DNA from: Prochilodus magdalenae
Lineage: Eukaryota; Chordata; Actinopteri; Characiformes; Prochilodontidae
NCBI GenBank assembly: GCA_024036415.1
Contig: JAMWET010005032.1
Span: 503,501-567,500, forward strand
Length of the DNA stretch: 64,000 nucleotides
Direction: 5' to 3'
This document shows, piece after piece, positions 17,085 to 34,342 of this stretch. The position numbers and the translations under genes were made by a program. The notes below the pieces were generated by a model. It searched no databases and had not been told where the DNA came from. It saw only the letters and a list, made by a program, of their open reading frames with translations. The first letter of the stretch is position 1; the number at the start of each line of letters is the position of its first letter.

Positions 17085-17260
17085 GTTGCTGAAATGAAGA
17101 CGGTTGTTCTTCGTTTGTTGTCGGTTCCTCCACTTTTTCAGCCGTCCAACGGCGCACTGCTGACCCCCACCGGCAGCCCGGGCGGCCAGTCCTACAGACG
17201 ACAAGGGCTGTTCCACCGCTTCTTCAAAATTCCCTTTAATATTGTGCTCGAGTTGTAAAT
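17085..17260 (-). promoter_or_regulatory. 5' UTR/promoter side of chimera B
   Basis: The sequence before the ATG is alignable with that of chimera A: both have a 'gaaaaagtgga' block followed about 30-50 bases later by '..tca(g/t)caacATG'. The 5' flank was therefore duplicated with the gene. No TATA box is evident. Confidence 0.4.
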
Positions 17261-17956
17261 AAAAATTATTGATTTATTGATTAATTTATTTGAAATATTT
17301 ATTTTCCTTTTTTAATCAGAAAAAATATATATTCTGATTTTTTGTGTAATTAATCTGCCTTATGATTCCCATTGTATTTTTATCATTTATTTATTTTTTT
17401 ATCTTTTATTTATACAATTTATTTATATAGTTTTTTATATTTATACTAATTTCTCACTTTATTTCTGCATGTGTATTTATACAGTTATGTTGTTAATTGT
17501 GCAAAAACTTTATAATAATATTATAAAAGGTCTAAACACAAATATCGTCATTTTATTCACTATGAAAACACATACAGGTCTCATCTGAGTTTAAATATAA
17601 TACAGGTAATGCTGAACGACCAATAAAACTAGAGTCTATTTTGCCTCACAACACCCCCTGCTTGTATCCCTCCACCATGAATGAAAAAACAACAACAACG
17701 AAAACCCAAAACAAAACAGCATTTCATGCTGGTATGAACCGGTCTGATGCTGCTTTAGCTGGCTAACCCCCGCCGGGCCATGCTGGCTGACCCGCCCACC
17801 AGCATTCAAAACACAACCTAGCCTCTGTTCTGGAGAAACTTACTGAGTGGGAATTGTTATTGCTCACAGCAGTGGTGATCCAGACTTCTGATGCCCACAG
17901 GCTACATTAAGCTACCACATGACATGGTTATGAATATGGTTCTTTGGTAGATCAGG

Positions 17957-18172
17957 TAAGACTTCACATTTACAGCTCTTATAAAGAGTGACTTACAAGT
18001 GTATTCTTATTACAAGGAGGCCAATGCAGTGTTAGGAGTCTAGCCAATAGACTCTTATTGGTGTAGCACAGCATATTCACCCAGACCAGGAATCGAACCC
18101 CCTGTCGTCAAAATGGTGTGGTATCTCCACAGTGGGCAGTGGTGTTATCCACTGAGCCACACCAATCACCGT
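17957..18172 (-). mobile_element. tRNA-derived SINE, minus strand
   Basis: On the minus strand it starts 'tggtgtggctcagtggataa' (A-box region), has the B-box 'gggttcgattcctgg', and shares 'atgctgtgctacaccaataa' with the SINE at 45590-45805. The tail 'ataagagctgtaaatg' is a decayed version of the LINE-like tail. Confidence 0.8.
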
Positions 18173-18739
18173 TGCATTTCCTGGCTAGACATATGCTGTT
18201 TTAGAGGCCAGCATGACCCTGTTGAGTTTAGCTTGAATGGTTGGATGTGAAGTGGTACGTCATCACAGTGGTGGTGATAGGAACCAGAGAGTTGTATGCA
18301 TCACGGTCGATGGTTACAACACTGCCTCATGGCTGATAGTGTTGGGGTGCATACACGGTGCTGAAAGGCAAAACCGGTACCCATATTCTCCACTACTTCA
18401 CTACCATTAAACAAACCTTACATGTAGGTTCACTGGGGGTTTTGGATATTACATAAAGTGACTACACTTGTGTTGTAAACATGGTGAACTCTGGTTCCCA
18501 TCACCACCACAGTATAGATGTTTACTGCTAATGGGAACCTAAATCTGTTGTTCGTGTCTCATAAGTGTCTTCCCAAAGTCTAATAGATCACGATTCTAAT
18601 CTGGGGTAATGCTTCCATTATGATTCCCCTGGACAACCACAAGGCTAACATCTCCTGCCCCGCACACAAAACAGAGTTTCAGAATCTTAGCTGACACTAA
18701 GCTAAAGCTAACTAGCATAAGTAAAAGCTAGCAAGCTAG

Positions 18740-19560
18740 CCTACTAACACTGTTCCTTCATCTCTTCATTCCTTCGTCCTTACACCAACACTGTTCCTTC
18801 ATCTCTTCATTCCTCCATTCATACACCAACACTGTTCTTTCATCTCTTCATTCCTTCGTCCTTACACCAACACTGTTCCTTCATCTCTTCATTCCTCCAT
18901 TCATACACCAACACTGTTCCTTCATCTCTTCATTCCTTCGTCCTTACACCAACACTGTTCCTTCATCTCTTCATTCCTTCGTCCTTACACCAACACTGTA
19001 CCTTCATCTCTTCATTCCTACATTGATACACCAACACTGTTCCTTCATCTGTTCATTCCTCCATTCATACACCAACACTGTTCCTTCATCTGTTCATTCC
19101 TCCATTCATACACCAACACTGTTCCTTCATCTGTTCATTCCTCCATTCATACACCAACACTGTTCCTTCATCTGTTCATTCCTCCATTCATACACCAACT
19201 GTTCCTTCCTCTGTACATTCCTCCATTTATACACCAACACTGTTCTTCATTCACTTGTTCTTTTATTCATCACCAATACTGTGCCTTCATCTCTTCGTTT
19301 CTTTGTCCATACACTAACTGTTCCTTCACCTGTTCATTCCTCCATTCACACACCAACACTGTTCCTTCATCTGTTCATTCCTCCATTCATACACCAACAC
19401 TGTTCCTTCACCTGTTCATTCCTCCATTCACACAACACGGTTCCTTCATTCGCTTATTCTTTTATTCATCAACTGTTCTTCATTTGTTCATTCCTCCATT
19501 CATACACCAACACTGTTCCTTTCTTCATTCGTTTTTTTTTTTTTATTCATCACCAACACT
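18740..19560. repeat. Minisatellite, about 41-bp unit
   Basis: About 20 tandem copies of a 41-bp unit beginning 'acaccaacactgttccttca'. Two sub-types alternate: 'tcttcattccttcgtcctt' on the left and 'tgttcattcctccattcat' on the right. The array decays toward 19560. The 314-codon open frame across it is a by-product of the repeat. Confidence 0.95.
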
Positions 19561-19672
19561 GTCCTCCACGTGTATCAAACTACAAATGTTACACTGAAAT
19601 TTCTTTCTGTGATCATTTATGTACCGTTAAAATGATTTGGGCCTGCTGGAGACGTCCCATTCCACTGGGCAT

Positions 19673-19678
19673 TTTATT
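19673..19678 (-). terminator. Possible polyadenylation signal of chimera A
   Basis: TTTATT on the plus strand (AATAAA on the minus) about 306 bases after the chimera A stop codon. Confidence 0.4.
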
Positions 19679-19983
19679 CAAATATGTAAAACAAAACAAT
19701 TCATTATTCGCATTCCTACAAAAGCATTTCATAATCTTACCAAAACACACAAAGAACAACACAGATACAGAAAAGGCCATTCACGCTGAGAGAAAAAAGC
19801 ACAGGCGCAGAGCTCCTCGTAACAGAGTGCGCATGTGTATACGCGAAAACAAATTCAGTTTGGTCATAAACAGACGTACTGGAGAATCTGGTGAAAGACG
19901 GTCAGGATCTGCTGGTCACAAAATGACACTACTGTGGATGAGCTGCTGCTTCAGTCCCAAATCCTAATGGAGGTGTTCCAGAC

Positions 19984-22051
19984 TCACTCTGCTTGTACTT
20001 CCTCTGATTCATTTTGCTCCTCGCTGGAACCATCGTCCTCGTCCTCGTGAACCTTTCGGATGATCATATCCTGCAGAACATGGTCATTAAGAGCTTTTAG
20101 TACACAGTAACATATGTATACACCCACTGGCCACTTCATGAGGTACACACCCTAATGTTTACACCCATTGCCCATTGCATCAGCTCCACTGACCATATAG
20201 GATCAGTCTGCAGTTCTACAATACACTGTACTCCGTTCGTTTCTCTCTATACGTTATTACCCTGTTCTTTAATGGGGTGGATCATTCTCAGCACGGCAAT
20301 GACTCCGACGTGGCTCCATAGGCCTAGAATATGTCCATAGAGCTCCTAAGGTCAAACGGTAAGTTATTGTGCACCATTCTCTGCACTGCAGTGGCCCTGA
20401 TGTTGTGCTGGTGTGAGGAGAACAGACAGAGCAGTCTGTCACTGCTGGACTGAGAATAGTCCACCACCCAAAGCTATCCAGCCAACAGCGTCCTGTGGGC
20501 AGCACCCTGTGGATGATCAGCACTGCACTGTGTAGCAGCAGATGAGCTACTGTCTCTAACTGTACATCTACAAGGTGGACCAGCAAGGTAGGAGTGTCTA
20601 ATAGAGTGGACAGTGAGTGGACACAGTGTCTCAACACTGCAGCAGCACTGCTGTGTCTGATCCACTCACACCAGCACCACACACACTAACACACCACCAC
20701 CACGTCAGTGTCCCTGCAGTGCTGAGAATGATCCACCAGCCACATACTACCTGCTCTGTGGTGGTCCTGTGGGGGTCCTGACCGTTGAAAAACAGGCTGA
20801 AGGGGATGATGGACTACAGTCTGTAACTGTAGGAACTACAGAGTGCTCCAATATGGGAAATGGAGCTGATTAAATGGACAATGGGTGTATATACAAGAAG
20901 CTGTGGCCAGCAGGTGTATTAAGTACAATATGAAATATATCTAATGAAAGAAAAATATGAAAGCCAGTGTTAAAGGGCCCATCTCATGGACAACATACTT
21001 TATTAATTGGCTGTGTAGCCCATTATTTTTGTTGTATTATACTTGATTTATTTGGAATTCAACAATTAAATGCATGGCATCCATAACCTGGCCTCCCCCC
21101 CCAAAAATCAACATTCAGTTTATTGTTGAGCTGCAGTCGAAGGTTTGGAAAAAACAAATCTGCAGTCTTCAGTTTGTTGCCAATCATCTATGGGAACGCA
21201 GAATTACTGTTTGATGCAGTGTGTAAAAAACAAATTTCAAAATCAGCCCATATATGTAACCTGAGCTGCAATAGTCCATTACAAACTCATTGTTTTCACA
21301 GTCGCCTGTTCAATTGACAGCACTTTACACCTTTTCATATTAGAGTTACAGTTAGGATAGTTTTGAGTGCTGTACAATGCAGAGAAGCCAATCAGAACAG
21401 AGAGTCACTTATAATAACATAATCAGCCTTTAAAGACGCATTTCAATCCGAAGGGATGAAGAAAGCATGGGAAATATGGCCAAAGAAAAGTAACATATGG
21501 GCCCTTTAAAACAGATGTACACGTTTCAGGGCATATGAACACAGCAAAGGACACAACGATCAACAAACATGCAGGATAGACAGAACAGTAGCCTAAAGTG
21601 ACATGACCGTTAGTCATCACCTCGTCATCCAGCTCTTCATCCTCCTCTTCATCACCCTGCTTCTCCAGAGACAGAGCCCTGTCGAGGGCATGGAGGGGCG
21701 TTTCTACACACTGAAGACCCAACAGAACAAGAACAACCCCCCGGTCAGGATCATGAAAGGCTATGCCATGGAGAGAACAGGACAGGAGTAGTAGGAAGGA
21801 GGTAACTCGTATAGAGCACAGAAGCTGAAACTTACTGGGGTCTGTTTGGGTTTCCTCTTGTTCTGCTGCTGCTGCTCCTTCCTCTCCGCCAGGCTGGCCA
21901 GTGTGATCTGCCCGTGTTTGGAGTAAGCGGCCATCACTTTGGAGACCACTTCCTTCGGCATGTTCAGCAGCTCTGCGGTTTTGGCCACCGAGGCTCCTGT
22001 GCTTAAAGCTCCGACTATCTGACCCCTCTCAAACGCTGTGAGATGCTCCAT
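19984..22051 (-). CDS. Chimeric gene A: Tc1-type HTH fused to MAK16-derived acidic exons
   Basis: Same three-exon architecture as chimera B, on the minus strand: 21836-22051, 21621-21710 and 19984-20070 (stop 19984-19986); 130 aa predicted. Exon 1 (residues 1-72) keeps HTH1 (TGASVAKTAELLN..EVVSKVM). The GRK linker and HTH2 are gone, replaced by a Q/K-rich basic stretch (KEQQQQNKRKPKQ) that could act as a nuclear signal. It ends at GTAAGT in phase 0. Exon 2 (CVETPLHALDRAL, then E/D-rich) copies mak16 exon 8. Exon 3 (DMIIRKVHEDEDDG) copies the start of mak16 exon 10. Over the first 52 residues 30 match chimera B by my hand count, mostly in the HTH. The gene lies between mak16 and chimera B in the same orientation. 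It could be a decaying pseudogene, but no frame break was found. Confidence 0.7.
20105..20930. mobile_element. Palindromic non-autonomous DNA element
   Basis: About 0.8 kb, ends inverted relative to each other: left 'ggccacttcatgaggtacac' with 'agctccactgaccatatagg'; right 'atgggaaatggagctgatta' with 'ggccagcaggtgtatt'. Internal blocks also recur in inverted form (tggatcattctcagcac near 20277, gtgctgagaatgatccacc near 20732). It has no transposase. It lies in intron 2 of chimera A. Fragments occur at 7121-7330, 34560-34660 and 37280-37460. Confidence 0.85.
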
Positions 22052-22249
22052 GTTGATGAAAAACGCTCGTCTTCCTTCCTTTTCCACTTTTTCTCCTGTA
22101 GCCTAGCAGCACATTCTTCTTCTTCCTCCTCTGTGCGTTGGTGGAGCGCGAGCTACGTGTGCACATCGCCACCTACCGTCCTACCGCGGAACAGACAGCG
22201 TGAGCTCCAGTAAGCAAACATGGAGCTCACACGGTGATTATTTATTTTT

Positions 22250-22545
22250 ATAAAGTGTGGCCACGAATTACCATACTGAAACCATGAGTTGTGTTTTTCA
22301 TAACCTGGCCTTATTAAATTCAGTTTGTGGCCTTTTATAGTAACCTGTGGCTTTGATATATTCATTTGTTCTTCATGGAGATGAATTTGTTGCATCAGTA
22401 TAGTGACTCATGGCTTCAATATCACCATTACTGATGTCATCGGCAACTAGTGGCCCCAATATAGTGATGAATTGTGTTGGCATTAATTTGTTGCTTCAAA
22501 ATAGTAACTTGTGGCCTTAAAATAATGACTAGTGGCAGATACATG
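22250..22545. repeat. Degenerate short tandem array
   Basis: A loose 24-30 bp unit of the form '..aatagtgact.gtggc.tcaatat' recurs about ten times with drift. No other feature is visible here. Confidence 0.5.
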
Positions 22546-23850
22546 GAAAAGATAATGACAAGTGAATCATGTAAGCAATATGAGCAATAATACTCATTGC
22601 ACTGCATGCCTCAACAGTCCCTTCAAACCCATTATAACCCCTCACCCATGTACCCTTATATGACTAAACAAGCCATCATATCTTTATGAAGGAAATAACA
22701 ATGTGCTTGGAAAAAAATTCCCAAAATCTACTCAGGTTTGCTGTGATTATTTTTGGTTCAATCTTTTAGTGACCAATAATGAATAATTTTGAACATTTTT
22801 TTAAACTGGATTTTCTCTCATCACACTCTATGCTCTTGCCATTTTTTAAAAACTATTTTTTCCATTTACTGCTCATACATCACATATGTACTTGTTAAAA
22901 GAACTGATATTTAAAATAAATAAATAAATTAAACCATGTTTTCCTCTGTTGTACATGGTCCATTTTCTCTGGCAGCCCACCGAGAGGGCAGAAGTTTGAA
23001 CATGTTTGATTTTTCCATATCAGAAATAATGGCAGCTATGCAGTAAAATGTGCAGAAGTCAGTTCACTGTTCATTAAACTCATTAAATCATTACACTTCT
23101 GTTGGTTCTTGGTGTTACCTGGTCACCCCTCGTGGTATTTTATGATTCCTTGATTGGCTGATCTCACAGTGTAGATGACTTTAATGGTTTAACAGTCGTT
23201 TGACTGATTCCCGATGGCTCGGGTGGCTGTCTAATGGGATCTAAAGGTGTCCTATATGAAACTAGTGGTCTCTAATGGTAACCATTATGCAAATTCCCAC
23301 TAGAAAACAGGAAAAGGTATTATCCTACAGGTTCTCATGATCCATTTCAGAAAGGTTTGACCAGGGGCCCTTTAAATACTCACATTATCTGTATAATCCA
23401 AATTATAATTCCAAAACAATAAAAGTATCAAAGCTGTAGTACCTTCCTCATGGGGAGCTATGTATCTACAGAGGCTAGTACCCAACAAGCTGTCCCTCCA
23501 ATACATGATTCACCAATTTAGTGATGATTAGCTGGAGCAGGTGTGGCAAGTTGTGGTTGGAGCTAGACTTTGCATGACCGTAGTTCTCTAGGATGAGGGC
23601 TGCAGACCACAGACGTAGTTGTACTTTAGGAAAATTTTTCATGGTGACGTAAACGTGATTTGAAGAAGTTCAAGTTTGTTTATATTTTAAAAACTCCCAC
23701 ATCCTCAGTTTACACAACATTACTGTATTCTCTCCTAATTAAATGTCAACATTCGTGAAGAAACAAGGATTTGCAACCACAATATGAAGGAACCAGAAGT
23801 TAACACATCCTGGGTTATCAAGAACAACAAACCATTAGAGTCTTTTGTGG
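22546..23850. other. Intergenic between chimera A and mak16
   Basis: AT-rich; no exon, RNA gene or bounded repeat recognised. The distal mak16 3' UTR may reach into 23.85-24.11 kb, where similarity to the chimera B 3' UTR is seen. Confidence 0.4.
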
Positions 23851-24113
23851 GAAGCTGGAGTTACCGTGTCACAGCTGTCATTGTTACAACAGCATCACTG
23901 ATAATAGGACTATGCTTAGCAGCAGCATAGGTACAGAGACAACTGTGCAATCTGGAACCACCACAGGCATCCCTGACTGGAGATCTCCTGCCTAAACAGG
24001 CTGTACGAGCACATGGACTTGAGCTGGTTGTTAGCGAACATGACAGGTTCACCCAAAGTCTGTGAGGAGCAGAAGGTCACAGTGTTGGTTCTGTGGCCGT
24101 TCTGCTTCAGTCT

Positions 24114-28618
<4,505 letters not shown>

Positions 28619-28860
28619 TCTGTTTCCCTCTTCGAGACGCCGGTAAAACCTGAACTTTTAAGCCGGTTAAATCCAGCAAAATAAACCGCTAAATAAATAA
28701 AATAAACCTACAACTCTGAACTCCGAACTCAAAACCTAAACCGGGAGCTGCCACATGTGCGCGTGAGCTTCAGGACGCGACCATGTTGGAGAGAGAGTTC
28801 CGCTAGCGTGAGTTATCGCGAGATTTCCCGGGAGGCTTTGCCCGTGAGCTGCAGTGTGGT
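28619..28860 (-). promoter_or_regulatory. mak16 promoter region with TCTCGCGA element
   Basis: On the minus strand, the 5' flank holds AAATCTCGCGATAA (core 28816-28823), a palindromic core-promoter element common in TATA-less ribosome-biogenesis genes, with a C+G-richer stretch around 28740-28860. Transcription start not determined. Confidence 0.5.
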
Positions 28861-29506
28861 TTTGAAGTTTTCCAGATTATTCTTTTTCTTTATGTTTCAA
28901 GTATCCGAATGTGCATTACAGTGTCTTGGCATTACGACAGTAGAGTATTAAATTCTTACTGGATTAATATAACGTGAATATCAATATAGATATTAAACTT
29001 TGTTTTGAAGAGCTATACATGGGCAGCCTTCTAAACGGGTTCATCCCAATCGCACTCCTAATAATACCAGCTGGTTTCTGAGTATATCAGACCAGATAAG
29101 ATATGATTTGCATCGTGCAGAATATACAGTAAACGGATGCAGAGAAAGAGTGCAAGTTATACAAAATACGAAATTACATAAAAATAAATAAATCTTTGTA
29201 TTGTTAGGCAAAAATAAAAAATAAATACAGTATGAAACCATACAAATGTTAAAATTTTTAATGTCACAGATATATATTGCACAATTACTGAAAGACATTG
29301 CACAGATATTGTATTGATATTGCACATCTTTATCTTCTTATACCAGTTAGTTAAATATTGATGATCTTGGCAGTCACCTTATACTGATGGTATAGTCAGT
29401 CAGTACAAGATGCATACAGGTGATATACAGGTGACGTGGTACAGCAGCAAATATTGCACAATTGTTAAGTCACATTTACTATAGTACAGCATATAATAAA
29501 TTATAG

Positions 29507-30029
29507 ACTTGCGTTTTTAAGCTTTTCTTAGAAAAAACAATAAACATTTCTAGGTCTAATAAATCTTTTTTTTAAACAACTGATATAATCAGCTCAATGA
29601 ACTCCAGTCCAGTCAGACGGTTGATGCGTCTTGCGTAACAATGAGGCCGCGCATTTCACAGAGAGCTGTGAACAACCAATCATCACAGTAATGAACTGGA
29701 AAGATCATTGGGAGAATGACGCAGCGTTGAGGAGACGTTACCTCGTACAGCAGTGATCTACATGAGGGTGAGCGGACTCATCATGACAACATACCACAGC
29801 CTTTAATGTCACTACCATCTGTGTTGTGTTCACAGCTGGTTTATTACAACACAGAGCCCTAAATTACCGAAAATACCTCAAAAGCGAGCACGTTTTTAAT
29901 CATATTATGAGAGATGCATTCTGGGATTGGGAAAGGCGGGATCCTCCAACGTATGTGGGTGTGCAGCGCCATCTGGTGGCAGCCATAAAGGGGCTTTAAA
30001 GATTCTGAAGCGATGCTGGACATGCTCAT

Positions 30030-30030
<1 letters not shown>
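29507..30030 (+). repeat. Duplicated unit, copy 1, with CTCF-like site
   Basis: About 530 bp, roughly 95% identical by eye to 31388-31905 and in the same orientation. Landmarks are 'cagtcagacggttgatgcgt', 'gaggagacgttacctcgtac' and 'ctggtttattacaacacaga'. Both copies run into a CT microsatellite at the right end. The unit has no long open frame and is not recognised. Confidence 0.9.
29964..29982 (-). promoter_or_regulatory. CTCF-like motif
   Basis: 'cagcgccatctggtggcag' fits the reverse complement of the vertebrate CTCF core (CCASYAGRKGGC type) with about two mismatches. Prediction by eye only. Confidence 0.4.
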
Positions 30031-30537
<507 letters not shown>

Positions 30538-31387
30538 GTATAATATATATATAGACAGGTAGATGAATAGACACATACACAGAGATATGCATGTATAATA
30601 CACACACATTAATATAGCTAAAAAATGAAATGTAATTACAATATAGACACTAAATTTACATATACAATATAGAAATATGTAAAATTTACAGTAGAAAATC
30701 AGAAACATGCCTCTTTAACAAAATCTTTAACATCCTCTCTATCCTTTCCATCTTCTACAGCATATACTGTGCATTTTCTTAATTTATATACATACATATA
30801 TTTTTCTTCTCTCTAGTCTTTTCTTTCTTATTTAGTATTTATATTGTATTTGTTTAATATATATAAAAGTCAGTCTGCTTTGATATCATCATGACCACCC
30901 ATGATGCAGGATATACTAACCAGGTAGTAAGTAGTTGTAATAATTATCATAATTATTTTCTCTCTGTAAATTATTGTTTACTGTCTTTAGGCTTATGTGT
31001 TGCCATGGTAATTGTATATGTTTGCAGAAAATAAAAAAGCATCCCCATTCAGTTTTCTCACTCTCCTGCCCAAATGTAGTTTAAATCTGGTTAGCAAAAA
31101 TGTGTTGCTTTGTTACCCAATATACGTGCACCAGGACACGGAAAGGGAGGAGCTTCTCCTGGAGGGAAAATTCTGGAGATAAAAATGCTCGGTAAAAATA
31201 CAGTTTAATACGTTTCATTTTTTCTCTAATTTTGCCAATCTATACACACACGCACGTTTTAGTCTGATCTCTTTATATATTCCTCTTTAGGGAATCCAAC
31301 AGGCTGGAATGTTTATGATTCTATCTAGAACTAAAGAACCCAAACAAACACAACTTACTTTAAAGAACACACATAAACATCAGAGAC

Positions 31388-31905
31388 TTGTGTTTTCAAG
31401 CCTTTCTTAATCAGCCCAGTAAACATTTACAGTTCTAATAAAGCTTCCTTTAAACGACTGATATAATTAGCACAATGAACTCCAGTCCAGTCAGACGGTT
31501 GATGCGTCTTGCGTAACAATGAGGCCGCGCATTTCACAGAGCGCTGTGAACAACCAATCATCACAGTAATGAACTGGAAAGATCATTGGGAGAATGACGC
31601 AGCGTTGAGGAGACGTTACCTCGTACAGCAGTGATCTACATGAGGGTGAGCGGACTCATCATGATAACATACCACAGCCTTTAATGTCACTACCATCCGT
31701 GTTGTGTTCACAGCTGGTTTATTACAACACAAAGCCCTAAATTAGCGAAAATTTCTCAAAAGCGAGCACGCTTTTAATCATATTACGAGAGATACATTCT
31801 GGGATTGGGACAGGCGGGATGTGGCTCCAACGTATGTGCGTGTGCAGCGCCATCTGGTGGCAGCCAGAAAAGGGCTTTAAAGATTCTGAAGCGATGCTCT
31901 CTCTC
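31388..31905 (+). repeat. Duplicated unit, copy 2, with CTCF-like site
   Basis: Second copy of the 29507-30030 unit, 1.88 kb to the right and separated by unrelated AT-rich sequence (30540-31385). It too ends in a CT tract. Confidence 0.9.
31845..31863 (-). promoter_or_regulatory. CTCF-like motif
   Basis: The same 'cagcgccatctggtggcag' as at 29964, preserved in copy 2 and in the same orientation. Confidence 0.4.
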
Positions 31906-31918
31906 TCACACACACACA

Positions 31919-32002
<84 letters not shown>

Positions 32003-32216
32003 CACTCATCTTCTTCATCTTCTTTTTCTTCTTCATCTTTTTCCTTTTCATCATCATCATCCTTCTCTTCATCTTCTCCATCTTCTTCATCTTTATCATC
32101 ATCCTCTTCATCTTCATCATCATCCTCTTCATCTTCCTCTTTATCATCTCCATTTTCTTCATCTTCTTCTTCTTCCTCTTCCTCTTCTTCATCATTTTCA
32201 TCTTCTTCATAGAAAA
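31903..32216. repeat. (CT)n followed by TTC/ATC-rich polypyrimidine tract
   Basis: (CT)n to about 31999, then about 200 bases of TCTTCATCTTC-type trinucleotide-like sequence. The K/M-rich and S-rich open frames across it are artefacts. Confidence 0.95.
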
Positions 32217-32767
32217 TCTATAGGGTATTGTGAAGACCCAACAATGCAGAAGAGCTGAAGGCCACTTTTTAGAGCAACCTGGGCTCTCATAACACCTGAG
32301 CAGTGCTACAGACTGATCGACTCCATGCCACGCCGCATTTCTGCAGTAATCCAGGCAGAAGGAGCCCCAGCTTAGTACTGAGTGCTGTACATCCTCATAC
32401 TTTCCATCTTCATACTTCTCAGTTGGCCAACATTTCTAAAAATCCTTTTCTGTTTTGGTCTTCAGTGATACTCTAATTTTCTGAGAAACTGAATTTGGGG
32501 TTTTCATTAGTTGTCAGTTAAAATCATCAAAAAAAACCCAAAAACACTATTTATTATTTAGACTGATATATCTGTCTGTGTGGAATGAATGAATATAATA
32601 TACAAGTTTGACTTTTTGAATGGAATTACTAAAATAAATCAACTTTTTCATCATATTCTAATTTTACGACCAGCACCTGTAGCTGTCAAAGGCTCAGTTA
32701 TCAGCATTACATATTACAGTTTTGAAGACACATGTATGTTATCCGGCCTTTTCTGATGGTAAAATCA

Positions 32768-33002
32768 CCTGATATTATAATAAACCACCTCAAATTATAA
32801 TAAACCTCCTCATATTATAATAAATCACCTCATATTATAATAAACCTTCTCATATTATAATAAACCTCCTCATATTATAATAAATCACCTCATATCATAA
32901 TAAACCACCTCATATTATAATAAACCACATCATATCATAATAAACCTCCTCATATTATAATAAACCTCCTCATATTATAATAAACCTCCTCATATTATAA
33001 TC
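32768..33002 (+). repeat. 20-bp tandem repeat containing AATAAA
   Basis: About 12 copies of the unit 'taataaacctcctcatatta' with minor variants (cacctc, ttctc). Each unit carries an AATAAA hexamer on the plus strand. Confidence 0.95.
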
Positions 33003-33076
33003 TGTCAGCCCACCTACATCCTTCCTTGAATTTCCCTCTGGGATCAATAAAGTATCTATCTATCTATCTATCTATC
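33003..33076 (+). mobile_element. LINE 3' tail ending in (TATC)n
   Basis: 'ttccctctgggatcaataaa' followed by (GTATC)(TATC)n, a common fish LINE terminus. Confidence 0.7.
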
Positions 33077-33370
33077 TTACGTCCCATCACGTAAGCTGAG
33101 GTCTTCTGACTCTGGTCTCCTGGCTGTTCCTAGGTCCAGACTTTCCTCTATGGGTGGCAGGTCGTTTAGTGTTGCTGCCCACCCACACTCTGGAACTCCC
33201 TACCTTCATCTATACGCACCTCACCCTCTCTTTCCGTCTTCAAATCTCACTTAACAACTTACCTAAACATTTTCATTCTTCATGATTAATTTTCTTTGTT
33301 TGTTTTTTTGGTTATTTTTGTGTTTGTAAAGCGTCCTTGGGTATGTGAAAGGCGCTACAGAAGTGTAACC

Positions 33371-33410
<40 letters not shown>

Positions 33411-33412
33411 TC
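33077..33412 (+). mobile_element. L2-like LINE 3' end with (ATT)n tail
   Basis: 'actctggaactccctacctt' near 33190, then 'aagcgtccttgggtatgtga' and 'aaggcgctacagaagtgtaa', ending in (ATT)n at 33374-33411. 5'-truncated. Confidence 0.7.
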
Positions 33413-34342
33413 CTTATTTCTTTAGTCATTCTGAGATTTGGCTTCTGTGCAGCTTTTAACATCATCTAGTACTTGTACCAGTATCTTGTTCATTTTATAC
33501 CTAAATCACTTCAAAACCTACACACAGTTTCTGATCCACACACCTGGATCTCTCACTGGGTGAGGCAGGTGTGGGGAGGAGGGGGCCGTTTGAAGATGTT
33601 GAACGTAGATGTAGGTGGTTAAATTGGATAAGCTTGAGTTTACAGATTGTGTGTAGTATCACATTATGATGGTGTTTATGTATAGTAGAGTTCAACTACA
33701 GTAGAATTAAGCTAAAACAGTGATTGACTACAGTAGTGCATAGCTAAACTAGTGATGGGCTGTAATTGCCTTGGACTGGCGTTGAATTGTTATAGAGTTT
33801 GTCTATACTAGAGTTTGTGTATGGTTTGTGTAAGTGAATGAATGAAGTTGTGACTTGTGAATATATACGTAGTGTGAAACAGTTTTATTTGAAAACCGAT
33901 GAAATAATATTGTAATTGTAAAAAAAAAAAAACCGAATAAAACTGATATATGATATGACGTCATTAAGTTTGAACAGTCGATAGAAATAACACGGGAGGT
34001 GAAAATGTTTTTCGTTGATGGTGGATGACTGAAAAAATAGTCGTTTCTTTCAGACAGCGAGTAGATGACACCTTTAACCATGAGCTACATTAAGACTAAG
34101 GATTAAAGGGTTAAAAGTTCTTACCTGCCACAGGATTCACTCTCACTCGTCTCACTGATCGGAGTCTGTGCACCGCGCACACGGCTAATTTGCATACGCT
34201 CGCGATCCGACTCCTCAAACAGACCCGACTGTTCCAGCGGAGAATGTGTCGGCCCTTTTTGTGCAGTGGTGCCAGTTTTGTATTTTTTATGAGCTAAATA
34301 TTCATTAATTTAAATAGGTAGAAGCCAGCTTCCTGTTCGGAT

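Noticed and set aside
18740..19560. CRISPR-like array of regular repeats
   Set aside because: Contiguous tandem units without unique spacers, in a vertebrate genome.
19023..19967. 314-codon plus-strand frame
   Set aside because: Most of it is the 41-bp minisatellite; the rest has no recognisable domain and is antisense to the chimera A 3' UTR.
20269..20682. 137-codon minus-strand frame
   Set aside because: Lies wholly inside the palindromic DNA element; the sequence recurs as repeat fragments elsewhere.
31737..32223. Lys/Met-rich and Ser/Phe-rich open frames on both strands
   Set aside because: Simple-sequence translation of the polypyrimidine tract.
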